From: DYFC01 sp041658585
GTDB lineage: Bacteria; Nitrospirota; Thermodesulfovibrionia; Thermodesulfovibrionales; SM23-35
Length of the DNA: 64,000 bases
Assembly: GCA_041658585.1 (NCBI GenBank)
Contig: JBAZZX010000006.1
Coordinates: 29,013 to 93,012, forward strand
Reading direction: 5' to 3'
Shown in pieces: positions 13,912 through 22,468 of this stretch. How positions within the stretch are numbered: the stretch's first letter is position 1; every line of letters starts with the position of its first letter. Both the position numbers and the translations under genes were made by a program. The notes under the pieces are model-generated. The model did not search any database. It saw only the letters and a program-made list of their open reading frames with translations, and was not told the DNA's origin.

Positions 13912-15093
13912 TTGTTTTTAAACCTCCTTTGCAAAAAAAGAAGGTCATTTTCAAGCGTCATACTGCTGGTCCTGATATTGGCTCCGGCGGTTGCGTTTGC
14001 CTTACAAAAAGCAAAAGTCAAAGATATTCATTACTGGTCATCTCCCGATTATACCCGTATAGCAATTGAATTGTCCGGACCTGTTGAATTTACGAAGAGC
14101 CGTTTGTCAAATCCCGATAGAATATTCTTCGACCTGAAGAATGCTTCAATAGCAAAGGAAATCGCTGCCAGCCTTCCGGTTGGAGACGGTATCCTGAAAT
14201 CCGTTCGGGCGAGCCAGTTCACAGGTGAAACCGTAAGGGTTGTTTTTGACATCGAAGAAATATCGGACTTGAAATGTTTTTTGATTGAAAATCCCTCAAA
14301 GCTTGTTATCGATTTATATGGAAAGGGCGGACAGACCGGGAAGGCCAAACCTTTGACAGTCAAAAGAAGGATTGTGATCGATGCAGGGCACGGAGGACAT
14401 GATCCGGGTGCGGTAGGTCCGCAGAAACTCTATGAAAAGGATGTTGTTCTTGATGTTGCTTTGAAAGTACGAAAATTTCTCATGAAGGACCCGCAGAACG
14501 AGGTTTTTCTCACAAGAGACACGGATGTTTTTATACCGCTTGAACAGAGGACTGCCTTTGCAAACAGAAAGAATGCGGACCTTTTTGTATCGATCCATGC
14601 CAATGCAAGCCCGAACAGGATGGCAAAAGGTATCGAAACATATCTTCTGAACTGGACGGATGACGAGGAGGCCAATAAGGTAGCGGCAAGAGAAAATAAG
14701 ATATCGCTCCGGAAAATGAAGGCCCTGAATAAACAATTTGATATCCTGGATGTGATCAAGACCGATTTGATGAGAGAAAACAAGAGAGATGAATCCGTGA
14801 AGCTTGCCAATTATATACAGAAGTCTTTGATATCGAATATTGAAGACTGCAATAAGCATGTACAGGACCTGGGAGTCAAACAGGCCCTCTTTTATGTTCT
14901 TTTCGGAGCGAATATGCCCTCCGTCCTTGCAGAGATATCGTTTATCAGCAATCCCGATGAAGAGAAACTGCTGTCAAAGGAATCGTATAAAACGGATATA
15001 GCCAAATCAATTGTCGACGGCATTAATGCCTACTTTAAATCCGTCTCGCCGGTACAGAAAGTTGCAAAAGTAAATTATCGCAGACCTTATTAG
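13912..15093 (+). CDS. amiC: N-acetylmuramoyl-L-alanine amidase with AMIN domain
   Basis: 393 residues from a TTG start with GGAG 8 nt upstream. A signal peptide covers residues 1-30. Residues about 33-135 are an AMIN domain (septal or peptidoglycan targeting) and about 152-380 an Amidase_3 zinc domain: IVIDAGHGGHDPGAVG, the E in the YEKDVVLDVA stretch, FVSIHANA, and a C-terminal glutamate in SVLAEISFISNPDE. It cleaves the amide between MurNAc and L-Ala during cell separation, in the periplasm. Confidence 0.9.
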   Translation: MFLNLLCKKRRSFSSVILLVLILAPAVAFALQKAKVKDIHYWSSPDYTRIAIELSGPVEFTKSRLSNPDRIFFDLKNASIAKEIAASLPVGDGILKSVRASQFTGETVRVVFDIEEISDLKCFLIENPSKLVIDLYGKGGQTGKAKPLTVKRRIVIDAGHGGHDPGAVGPQKLYEKDVVLDVALKVRKFLMKDPQNEVFLTRDTDVFIPLEQRTAFANRKNADLFVSIHANASPNRMAKGIETYLLNWTDDEEANKVAARENKISLRKMKALNKQFDILDVIKTDLMRENKRDESVKLANYIQKSLISNIEDCNKHVQDLGVKQALFYVLFGANMPSVLAEISFISNPDEEKLLSKESYKTDIAKSIVDGINAYFKSVSPVQKVAKVNYRRPY

Positions 15094-15103
15094 AGGTAAT
15101 AAT

Positions 15104-15835
15104 TTGTCTCCGGAAATCAGGATCATTCTATATACTATCTTTGTCATCTGTCTGTTTTTTATTAAAGACCCTGCCGCTTATCTGTTCATTCTTTCGTCGA
15201 TCCTTTTGGTGATAATAATTTTGAGGGTTTCCTTCAGGGTCCTCAAGAGCGGATGGGTCCCGATAAGCTTGCTGCTGCTCTTTACATTCATCAGCAATGC
15301 ATTGTTTCAGCATGGGAAGATATGGTATCAGACAGGTCCGTTGATTATTACGGACGAAGGACTGAATATAGCTTTCATAAGGACAATGAGGGTTTTATTA
15401 ATGATAGCAGGAGCAAAGATACTTACCGCAACTACAACCCCTGATTCCCTGGCAAATGCGCTTGGAACATTTCTAAGACCTTTAAGCAGGCTGAAAATGC
15501 CGGTAGACGATTTATTGCATATCATGGGGCTTACGCTGAAATCTCTTCCCCGCCTTAAAAAGGAAATAGTCGGAAATTACAGAGAAAAGATCTCACGAGA
15601 AAATATCAACGGATTCCGGGACCATGTAAGGGTAATTTCTACGCAGCTTGTGCCGATATTTATAATGTGTATGCAGGTCCCGGAAAGGTACTTTAAAGAG
15701 GAAATAGTAAATAAAACATTTTCAACAACAGGTACTAATGAATTCATAAGTAAATCCAAACCCCCTCACCCTAACCCTCTCCCGCCAGGGGAGAGGGAAT
15801 CTAATGTTCCCCCTCCCTTGAGGGGAGGGGATTAA
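15104..15835 (+). CDS. EcfT/CbiQ-like membrane protein with repeat-encoded C-terminus
   Basis: 243 residues from a TTG start (GAGGT 6 nt upstream). Residues 1-115 form about four membrane helices, followed by a cytoplasmic region like the coupling helices of EcfT/CbiQ (LKSLPRLKKEIV), the membrane component of energy-coupling-factor vitamin or metal transporters. No ATPase or S-component is adjacent. From about residue 210 the sequence is encoded by a family A repeat (PPHPNPLPPGERESNVPPPL) that also supplies the stop codon, so the native C-terminus is lost or replaced. Confidence 0.65.
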   Translation: MSPEIRIILYTIFVICLFFIKDPAAYLFILSSILLVIIILRVSFRVLKSGWVPISLLLLFTFISNALFQHGKIWYQTGPLIITDEGLNIAFIRTMRVLLMIAGAKILTATTTPDSLANALGTFLRPLSRLKMPVDDLLHIMGLTLKSLPRLKKEIVGNYREKISRENINGFRDHVRVISTQLVPIFIMCMQVPERYFKEEIVNKTFSTTGTNEFISKSKPPHPNPLPPGERESNVPPPLRGGD

Positions 15836-15846
15836 GGGGAGGGTGT
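15733..15846. repeat. Family A repeat forming the 3' end of the EcfT-like gene
   Basis: The left end TACTAATGAATTCATAAGTA matches the outer repeat of the 5150 copy. The core CCCCCTCACCC...GGGGAGGGTGT follows. It is read in frame by the upstream gene, ends it at TAA 15833-15835, and its GGGGAGGG lies ahead of the next gene's ATG at 15858. Confidence 0.8.
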
Positions 15847-15857
15847 GTTAAAAAATA

Positions 15858-17507
15858 ATGAAAAAAATTGATATTTTAATAAAGAACGGCCTGATTTTTG
15901 ACGGCACAGGTTCCGATCCATATGAAGCGGATATCGGTATTTCGGGCGACAGGATATCATTCCTTAACGGAACTTCAAAATGCAAATTGAAAAGTTCAAA
16001 ATGCGGAATGCAGAATACGGAATGTGATGCAAAACCGCAATATGTTATTGACGCTCAGGGAATGGCGGTAGCTCCCGGTTTTATAGATACACACGGACAT
16101 TCCGAATTTACGCTCCTTGCCGACCCGCGCGCGGAAGGCAAGATATGTCAGGGTATAACAACGGAGATAAACGGCAACTGCGGCCTTTCCGCGGCGCCTC
16201 TGCATGGAGAGGCATTCGAGCATAGAGAGGCGGACCTGAGAGAATACGATATACGGGAGAGATGGTCAACGCTAAGCGAATACCTTGGTGTTCTTGCAGG
16301 AAGGAAGCCGTCGCTGAATTTTGTCACACTTGCCGGGCATGGAAATATCAGGGCCTCGGTTCTGGGCTATAAAAACAGAATCCCCGATCAGAGTGAAATG
16401 CAAAAAATGCAGTCGCTCCTTAGAGAGACTGTTGAACAGGGCGCAATAGGTCTCTCGACGGGATTGATCTATCCTCCGGGAGTTTATTCCGCCACGGAGG
16501 AATTAATTGGTCTTCTTAATTTATCATCCTTTATCCCCCGGCCTTCAAAATTTATTTATGCTTCCCATATGCGGAGTGAAGGAGACAGTTTGACCGAATC
16601 TATTGAGGAGATCATCAGGATCGGCAAAGAATCAGGCATTCATGTCCATATCTCTCATATAAAAACAAGCGGGCAGAAGAACTGGCATAAAATAGACAAA
16701 GCCCTCTTGCTGATCGAGGATGCAAGACAAAACGATATCCCCGTTACATGCGATAGGTACCCTTACACCGCATCTTCGACCGACCTTGACACGGTTGTGC
16801 CGTCATGGGCATACGAGGGCGGTTCGGAAGCGGAACTCGGACGCTTAACCAATCCGGATATTAGGGATAAAATCAGGGCTGAAATACTTCACGAACATCC
16901 TGAACCGCAATACTGGGAAGAGATAAGGGTATCATCAGTATCATCCGGAAAAAACAAATGGATGGAGGGTAAAACCGTTGCATATATAGCGGGTGAGAAA
17001 AAGCTTCACCCTGTAGATATGCTTTTCAGCATTCTCATAGAGGAGGAGCTTAGAGTGGGAGCAATTTTCTCTTCCATGAGCGAAGACAACCTTAAAAGAT
17101 TTCTGTCGCTTCCCTATAACATGGTCGGCACGGACAGTTCCGCCCGGTCTGCAGAAGGTACTACAAGCAGAGGTAAACCTCATCCAAGGGGCTTCGGGAG
17201 TTTCCCGAGATACCTCGGCAGGTATGTAAGAGATAACGGCTTAATGAGCATGAAGGAGGCTATTCACAAAGTGACGCTCCTTCCCGCCCGGACTTTCGGT
17301 ATAGAGAACAGGGGAGTGCTTCAAAGTGGGGCTTTTGCAGACATTGTGATTTTCGACTACGGTAAAATCATCGACAGGGCAACTTACGATGAACCTTTTC
17401 TTAAACCTGAAGGGATAAACTATGTCATTATCAACGGAACGCCGGTCGTATGGGAAGGGCAACCGACAGGTATAAAAAACGGAAGGATTTTAAAGCACGG
17501 AAAGTAA
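15858..17507 (+). CDS. D-aminoacylase / N-acyl-D-amino-acid deacylase family amidohydrolase
   Basis: 549 residues. The amidohydrolase fold is shown by APGFIDTHGHSEF (metal-binding H-x-H), INGNCGLSAAP (metal cysteine of D-aminoacylases), ASHMRSEGDS, VHISHIKTSG, CDRYPYTASSTDL and VGTDSSARSAEG. These match zinc-dependent N-acyl-D-amino-acid deacylases. Residues about 38-57 (KCKLKSSKCGMQNTEC) are an unusual Lys/Cys-rich insert encoded by a stretch with two direct copies of TTCAAAATGC, so they look like an in-frame repeat insertion in a surface loop. Confidence 0.85.
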   Translation: MKKIDILIKNGLIFDGTGSDPYEADIGISGDRISFLNGTSKCKLKSSKCGMQNTECDAKPQYVIDAQGMAVAPGFIDTHGHSEFTLLADPRAEGKICQGITTEINGNCGLSAAPLHGEAFEHREADLREYDIRERWSTLSEYLGVLAGRKPSLNFVTLAGHGNIRASVLGYKNRIPDQSEMQKMQSLLRETVEQGAIGLSTGLIYPPGVYSATEELIGLLNLSSFIPRPSKFIYASHMRSEGDSLTESIEEIIRIGKESGIHVHISHIKTSGQKNWHKIDKALLLIEDARQNDIPVTCDRYPYTASSTDLDTVVPSWAYEGGSEAELGRLTNPDIRDKIRAEILHEHPEPQYWEEIRVSSVSSGKNKWMEGKTVAYIAGEKKLHPVDMLFSILIEEELRVGAIFSSMSEDNLKRFLSLPYNMVGTDSSARSAEGTTSRGKPHPRGFGSFPRYLGRYVRDNGLMSMKEAIHKVTLLPARTFGIENRGVLQSGAFADIVIFDYGKIIDRATYDEPFLKPEGINYVIINGTPVVWEGQPTGIKNGRILKHGK

Positions 17508-17529
17508 GAGAAAAGGAAGTTGAGAAGTA

Positions 17530-17659
17530 AGCTTTTAGTTAAGGGTTGAGAAATCCTCCCCTTTGCAAGGGGAGGTTGGAGGGGTTTTTGAAAAATAATT
17601 AAAACCACCCCTTCCCCTCCTTGCAAAGGAGGGGATTAAATCCGTAACTGAAGGATTGC
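17530..17659. repeat. Palindromic MITE-like repeat, family B
   Basis: Left end AGCTTTTAGTTAAGGGTTGA, right end GTAACTGAAGGATTGC, with CCTCCCCTTTGCAAGGGGAG and CCCCTCCTTGCAAAGGAGGG inside. It is nearly the reverse complement of the 45032-45160 copy. It ends just before a possible TTG start of the next gene. Confidence 0.8.
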
Positions 17660-17678
17660 GTTGAGAACGTATTTTGCA

Positions 17679-18350
17679 ATGTTAATGAAAAATCCCATAA
17701 TCGGTATAACGACGGATATAGAAGGTGAATATTTCAGGATAAAACACCACTACATCGATGCAATCCTGAGATCCGGCGGCGTTCCGATGCTGTTGCCTCC
17801 TTCCGATAATCCGCATATATACGCGGAAAAAGTAGACGGACTCCTTATCCCGGGCGGCGATGATCTTGACCCGTCTTACTATAATGAGGAAAGACTGCCG
17901 GAGGTAAAACTCGTATCAAAGGGAAAAAGCGGCTTCGAGATTGCTCTACTGAGAGAGATGGTGAAGCTCCGAAAACCCGTCCTTGGAATATGTTACGGAA
18001 TGCAGCTTATCAATGTTGCATTTGGAGGGACCCTCTATCAGGATATCGAATCGCAGTTGAAAGTAGCAATAAATCACAAAACGGATTATCATATAATTGT
18101 GATAACAGAAAACAGGTTTTTGAGAGAAGGCAGGTTTTCTGTAAACAGTACCCATCACCAGGCGATTAAAGAGCCCGGAAGTGGTCTTTCAATTATTGCC
18201 CGTTCGACCGATAACCTTATTGAAGCCTTCTGCCACGAAGATTACCCGTTTCTTATCGGCATTCAATGGCATCCCGAGCGCAGGTTGGAAGAAGAGCTTT
18301 CATTAGGCATCTTTGATTCCTTTGTAAAGGCGGCAGATGTCGGCGAATAG
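17679..18350 (+). CDS. Peptidase C26 / gamma-glutamyl hydrolase-type amidotransferase
   Basis: About 223 residues from ATG 17679; a TTG at 17661 just after a family B repeat is an alternative start. A class I glutamine amidotransferase-like fold: LLIPGGDDLDP, nucleophile Cys in G-I-C-Y-G-M-Q, and the H...E pair in IGIQWHPERR. The closest known family is PuuD-type gamma-glutamyl-GABA hydrolase (peptidase C26). The actual substrate is not shown by context. It overlaps the next gene by 14 bp. Confidence 0.8.
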   Translation: MLMKNPIIGITTDIEGEYFRIKHHYIDAILRSGGVPMLLPPSDNPHIYAEKVDGLLIPGGDDLDPSYYNEERLPEVKLVSKGKSGFEIALLREMVKLRKPVLGICYGMQLINVAFGGTLYQDIESQLKVAINHKTDYHIIVITENRFLREGRFSVNSTHHQAIKEPGSGLSIIARSTDNLIEAFCHEDYPFLIGIQWHPERRLEEELSLGIFDSFVKAADVGE

Positions 18351-19386
18351 GTTTTATATAACAACTTCAATATTTCTCATTATCTTTCTGGGATATCTTT
18401 CCTATCAGATACTCCAGCCGTTTATCGTTCCTATTGCCTGGGCTGTCGTGTTCGCGGTAGTCTTCTATCCGGTATATCTTTATTTATTAAAATATATGAG
18501 ATTTAAAGCCCTTGCGTCTTTCATTACCATGTTGTTCATAATCCTGATGATCCTCGGACCGTTCACCTATATATCTTTCGTCCTTGTTGATGAGATTGGA
18601 AATTTTGTTACGGATTTCAGCAAGGAAAAACTCGACTCCATCATTAATATCTTTAAACGTTCACATTTTTTTCAGGTAATAGAAAAGATCCAGTCATACG
18701 CAGGCGTTGAAGGTGTCGGGAGCAGCGATGCTATAACCGAGAGCATAAAGAAGATAGGGGCTACGGTCACGACAAGCCTCTCTACAGGTATTACGAATAT
18801 GGCGGGGATGTTCATTAATTTTATTCTAATGCTCTTTGCGGTTTTTTTCTTTTTCAAGGACGGCCCTGATTTCCTTACAAAGGTAAGGGACTATTTGCCG
18901 TTTTCAGAGGCGGACAAGAACAGGCTGATATCAAAGATTAAGGACATGGTCATTTCTACGGTCTATGGCGGCGTTGTAATCGCTTTTGCACAGGGCGTAC
19001 TGGGCGGAGTCGCCTTTTATTTCCTCGGGATCAAATCGCCCGTATTGTGGGGGTCCGCAATGACCGTTATGTCTTTCGTTCCCCTGATAGGGACTTTTGC
19101 CATATGGGGACCGGCAGCCGGTTATCTGATCATTCAGGGAAGTTTCTGGAAGGGTGTTATTCTGATTCTTTATGGCGTGCTTGTCATCAGTATGGTTGAT
19201 AATGTATTGAGGCCGATCATTATAAGCGGCAGAACAAAGATGCCGACTCTCGCTGTTTTATTCAGCGTTTTAGGAGGCATAAAACTCTTCGGGTTTATAG
19301 GTTTTATTATGGGGCCGCTGGTGCTGGCCCTTTTTATTTCGGTTTTTGAAATCTTCAGACACATAGAAGGAGGAGAAAATGCTTAA
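18337..19386 (+). CDS. AI-2E/PerM-family membrane protein
   Basis: 349 residues with about seven to eight membrane helices and the central soluble loop typical of the AI-2E transporter (UPF0118/PerM) family; the C-terminal VDNVLRPIIISGRTKMP is the family signature. Members have been assigned to AI-2 export or Na+/H+ antiport; the substrate here is unknown. It overlaps the genes on both sides. Confidence 0.85.
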   Translation: MSANRFYITTSIFLIIFLGYLSYQILQPFIVPIAWAVVFAVVFYPVYLYLLKYMRFKALASFITMLFIILMILGPFTYISFVLVDEIGNFVTDFSKEKLDSIINIFKRSHFFQVIEKIQSYAGVEGVGSSDAITESIKKIGATVTTSLSTGITNMAGMFINFILMLFAVFFFFKDGPDFLTKVRDYLPFSEADKNRLISKIKDMVISTVYGGVVIAFAQGVLGGVAFYFLGIKSPVLWGSAMTVMSFVPLIGTFAIWGPAAGYLIIQGSFWKGVILILYGVLVISMVDNVLRPIIISGRTKMPTLAVLFSVLGGIKLFGFIGFIMGPLVLALFISVFEIFRHIEGGENA

Positions 19387-20500
19387 CAGTGAAGAACTTA
19401 AAGAGATTGCAAAACTGCGAGGCGACGATTCGCAGTTCGTAAGCCTTTTCCTGAACGTTAATCCTATGACCAATATGAAGGACAACTATGTCATACATGT
19501 GAAGAACATGCTGAAGAATACGGCAGATAATCTGGAGAAGTCCGTCCTGAAAAAAGTAGCCGAAGATTTTGAAAAGATCGAATCCTATATCCTCACTAAC
19601 AGGCCTATTTTCAAAAAAGGGCTTGCCGTTATCAGTTCACAGGAGAGAAAGTACTGGAAGGAATTCCATCTCTCCGTTCCGGTAAAGAATGAAATCATCG
19701 TCGATAAGACTCCGTATATCAAACCCCTTCTGGATATTATAAACAATTACCAAAGGTATGCTATTTTACTTGTCGATAGGGAATCGGCCAGAATATTTGT
19801 TGTTCAGTTTGGAGAGATAGCGGAATACTCTGAAGTTCACACCGACGACGTCCCCGGCAAACACAAAAAGGGCGGCTGGTTTGCGCTTTCGGAAAAGAGT
19901 TATGAGCGGCACACCGATTACCATGTGGGTCTGCACCTCAAGGACGTCCTCAAACAACTTGACGCCTTTCTCTCGGGTGAATATGTAGGCCGCATTATTA
20001 TCGGCGGTTCCGAAGAGACTGCAACAAAAGTGAAGAATATGCTTCCTCAGACAATAGCGGAAAAGATAATCGGGACCTTCCAGGCTGAAATGTTTGCAAA
20101 CAGCAAAGAGATACTCGAAAAGGCGGAGCCGATACTCCGGGCTTTTGAGAGCAGAAAAGAAGAGAAAACCATTGATGATCTTCTAACAAAGGCCATGAAA
20201 AACGAAAATGCCGTCCTCGGCATAGAAAATGTCATGAACGCTTTGCAGGAAGGACGTATTATGAAGCTGATTATGTTGAAGGATTTCAAGCAGTCGGGAC
20301 TTTCCTGCAGGCAGTGCGGACACTTGACCGTTCAGGACATATCTTCCTGTCCATATTGCAAAGGCGAAGTCGAGACGGCAAATTACATGGTTGACCTGAT
20401 AGCCCAAAAGGCAATCGAACAGGGTTCTATCGTTGAAGTAGCTTATGATAACAAAAAATTGCTGGAAGCAGGCAGCATCGGGGCTTTTTTAAGATTTTAA
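19379..20500 (+). CDS. Bacterial eRF1-like (baeRF) protein with zinc ribbon
   Basis: 373 residues; ATG 19379 follows AAGGAGGAG. The N-terminal and middle parts match bacterial archaeal-type release-factor-like proteins (VSLFLNVNP at the start; AILLVDRESARIFVVQFGEI; GGSEETATKVKNMLP). The C-terminus carries a zinc ribbon C-R-Q-C...C-P-Y-C at about residues 309-327. Related eRF1-fold proteins act on stalled ribosomes, but bacterial family members are mostly uncharacterised. It overlaps the AI-2E gene by 8 bp, so it is co-translated with a membrane protein, which is not explained by any known pathway. Confidence 0.7.
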   Translation: MLNSEELKEIAKLRGDDSQFVSLFLNVNPMTNMKDNYVIHVKNMLKNTADNLEKSVLKKVAEDFEKIESYILTNRPIFKKGLAVISSQERKYWKEFHLSVPVKNEIIVDKTPYIKPLLDIINNYQRYAILLVDRESARIFVVQFGEIAEYSEVHTDDVPGKHKKGGWFALSEKSYERHTDYHVGLHLKDVLKQLDAFLSGEYVGRIIIGGSEETATKVKNMLPQTIAEKIIGTFQAEMFANSKEILEKAEPILRAFESRKEEKTIDDLLTKAMKNENAVLGIENVMNALQEGRIMKLIMLKDFKQSGLSCRQCGHLTVQDISSCPYCKGEVETANYMVDLIAQKAIEQGSIVEVAYDNKKLLEAGSIGAFLRF

Positions 20501-20502
20501 AT

Positions 20503-20718
20503 TTACCTAAACGTTGAATAAACGGCAGGGCAGACACGATGAAAAGTCTTATAATGCGACAAAGGACTATATTCCGAACACATAAATGCGGATATAACCT
20601 TCAGTGTCTTTCAGAAAAAGGCCGTAGCGTAGTATAAAAGTACATTAAGGTGTCGCTACAAGACCTTTTCATCGTATCTGCCCTGCCGTTTGTAATAAGT
20701 TTTTACAACTGGTGAGTT
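20503..20718. repeat. Full-length family C palindromic element
   Basis: Begins TTACCTAAACGTTGAATAAA and ends GTAATAAGTTTTTACAACTG plus GTGAGTT. Inner inverted repeats (CGGCAGGGCAGAYACGATGA, then AAAG with or without one extra G, then TCTT) lie near 20523-20550 and 20660-20690. Partial copies are at 12724-12763, 22300-22390 and 31744-31800. The right end supplies GGTGAG just before the ATG of the peptide-binding lipoprotein. Confidence 0.8.
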
Positions 20719-20720
20719 CG

Positions 20721-22283
20721 ATGAATCCGGTAAAGCGGGCAAGCTTTTTTCTTTTTGTCTTATGTGTATTGTATTTTGTATCCTGTTCCTCTCAAAACCG
20801 CATTGAAGGTTATGTATCCTACCGGTTAAATGCAAACCCTACTACGCTTGACCCTGCGCTTATTGTTGATGTGACGGGCGGATCTATAGCGGCGAAGCTT
20901 TTTAACGGCCTTGTCAGTACCGGCAATGATCTCAGTATACAGCCTGATATCGCGGAAAAATGGTTTGTTTCAGGAGACGGCCTGTTATATACATTCCGGT
21001 TAAAACGCGGAGTGCTATTCTCCAATGGCAGGGAAGTAAAGGCCGGAGATTTCAGATATTCCTTTGAGAGGGTTTTACATCCGGCAGGCAAATCTCCGAA
21101 TATCTGGGTGCTTGAGAAAATATTAGGCGCTGATGATTTCATGAAGGGCAGGGCGGACAATATAAAAGGCATTAACGTCATCAATGATTATACTTTGCAA
21201 ATACGTCTGAAAAAACCGTTCTCTCCATTCCTTAGCCTCCTCACAATGACAGCCGCCTATGTTGTGCCGAAAGAAGAAGTAGAAAAATGGGGGCCTGATT
21301 TTTCAAGCCGGCCGGCAGGCACAGGTCCTTTTGTCCTTAGAGACTGGCTGCCGAACAGGGAGGTAATTCTCGAAAAAAGAAAGGACTATTTTGATGCGCC
21401 TGCAAAAGTCCGCGGCATAATCTATAGGATCATACCTGAAGACCTTACGGCAGTGACGGAGTACGAGACCGGCAATCTCGATATACTCACGATACCTGCC
21501 TCGGAATTTTCGAGGTATCGCAAAGATACCAATAAGAGTCATCTCATTTCATCAATCAAAGGGCTTAATACGTATTATCTGGGCCTCAACTGCTCAAAAT
21601 ATCCTTTTAACAACAGGGAATTGAGAAAGGCGATACAGTATGCCATAGACAGGGAAAAAATATTGAATACAATTTATGAAAAGCGTGGCAGGCCGGCATA
21701 TGGTCCCCTACCCGACATTATCAGAAAATGGGACATGCCTTCTCATTATGCATATAATCCTGAAAAGGCAAAAGATATAATCCAAAGAGAGAAAGCTGCA
21801 GGCATTACGGTGAATTTCTATATTACCGCCGACCAGGAAGTTATAGACATAGCGGAAGTCTTACAGTCCTATATCGAGGCAGCCGGGATCCATGTTCGGA
21901 TAAAACAGCTTGAATGGAGCGCCTATAAAGAGGCCGTAAATAAAGGTGGACCTGATATGTTTTATTTAAGCTGGTGGGCGGATTATCCCGACCCTGAGAA
22001 TTTCCTGTTCCCGCTGTTCCATTCCTCCAATCACGGTCCTGCCGGAAACAGGACGAGATATATAAATCATACGGTAGATTCCCTGATAGAGAAAGGACAA
22101 TCCACAAGCGATGAGAAGAAAAGAAACATGCTGTATCAACAGGCGGAGGGACTGATTGTTGAAGATTCACCATGGGTATTTCTCTGGCACAGAACGGATT
22201 TTACCATCAGACAACCTTGGGTAAAAAATTATAGAATTTATCCCATTTACAACATGGACAAAGGGACGGATATATCTTTTTAG
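20721..22283 (+). CDS. Peptide/oligopeptide-binding lipoprotein (SBP family 5)
   Basis: About 520 residues. A lipoprotein signal ends in F-V-S-C (Cys near residue 22). The family 5 solute-binding fold is shown by TLDPALIVD, the SGDGLLYTFRLKRGV stretch, GTGPFVLRDWLPNREVILEK and RELRKAIQYAIDREKI. It captures peptides for a Dpp/Opp-type ABC importer. No permease is adjacent; the only ones in the window are dppC-dppB at 61031-62756. ATG 20721 is preceded by a GGTGAG supplied by the end of a family C repeat; a GTG at 20712 is the alternative start. Confidence 0.87.
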   Translation: MNPVKRASFFLFVLCVLYFVSCSSQNRIEGYVSYRLNANPTTLDPALIVDVTGGSIAAKLFNGLVSTGNDLSIQPDIAEKWFVSGDGLLYTFRLKRGVLFSNGREVKAGDFRYSFERVLHPAGKSPNIWVLEKILGADDFMKGRADNIKGINVINDYTLQIRLKKPFSPFLSLLTMTAAYVVPKEEVEKWGPDFSSRPAGTGPFVLRDWLPNREVILEKRKDYFDAPAKVRGIIYRIIPEDLTAVTEYETGNLDILTIPASEFSRYRKDTNKSHLISSIKGLNTYYLGLNCSKYPFNNRELRKAIQYAIDREKILNTIYEKRGRPAYGPLPDIIRKWDMPSHYAYNPEKAKDIIQREKAAGITVNFYITADQEVIDIAEVLQSYIEAAGIHVRIKQLEWSAYKEAVNKGGPDMFYLSWWADYPDPENFLFPLFHSSNHGPAGNRTRYINHTVDSLIEKGQSTSDEKKRNMLYQQAEGLIVEDSPWVFLWHRTDFTIRQPWVKNYRIYPIYNMDKGTDISF

Positions 22284-22299
22284 ATTACGTTGAGACTGG

Positions 22300-22390
22300 T
22301 TACCTAACCGCTGCATAAACGGAGGCCGGACACGATTAATCCCGAACGCTTTCGGGACTAATGCGACAAAGAACTATATTCCGAACACAT
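22300..22390. repeat. Left half of a family C element
   Basis: Begins TTACCTAACCG and follows the 20503 copy through GCGACAAAGAACTATATTCC, then stops; the right half is missing. It also contains an inserted CCCGAACGCTTTCGGG hairpin. Confidence 0.65.
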
Positions 22391-22403
22391 ACTCATTTCG
22401 TTT

Positions 22404-22466
22404 GAGTCAAAAGTAGGCGAGGGCACGACTTTTCATATTTATCTCCCTGCTACCGATAGTTATTAA
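22404..22466 (+). pseudogene. C-terminal remnant of a sensor histidine kinase
   Basis: About 20 codons read ESKVGEGTTFHIYLPATDSY then stop, the typical end of a HATPase_c domain. No upstream kinase sequence exists: the fragment directly follows a truncated family C repeat, so it is probably debris carried or cut by a rearrangement. Confidence 0.6.
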
Positions 22467-22468
22467 TC

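Noticed and set aside
20721..22283. Assigning this peptide-binding lipoprotein to the dppBC permeases at 61031-62756
   Set aside because: They are 40 kb apart with nothing linking them, and genomes often hold several such systems.
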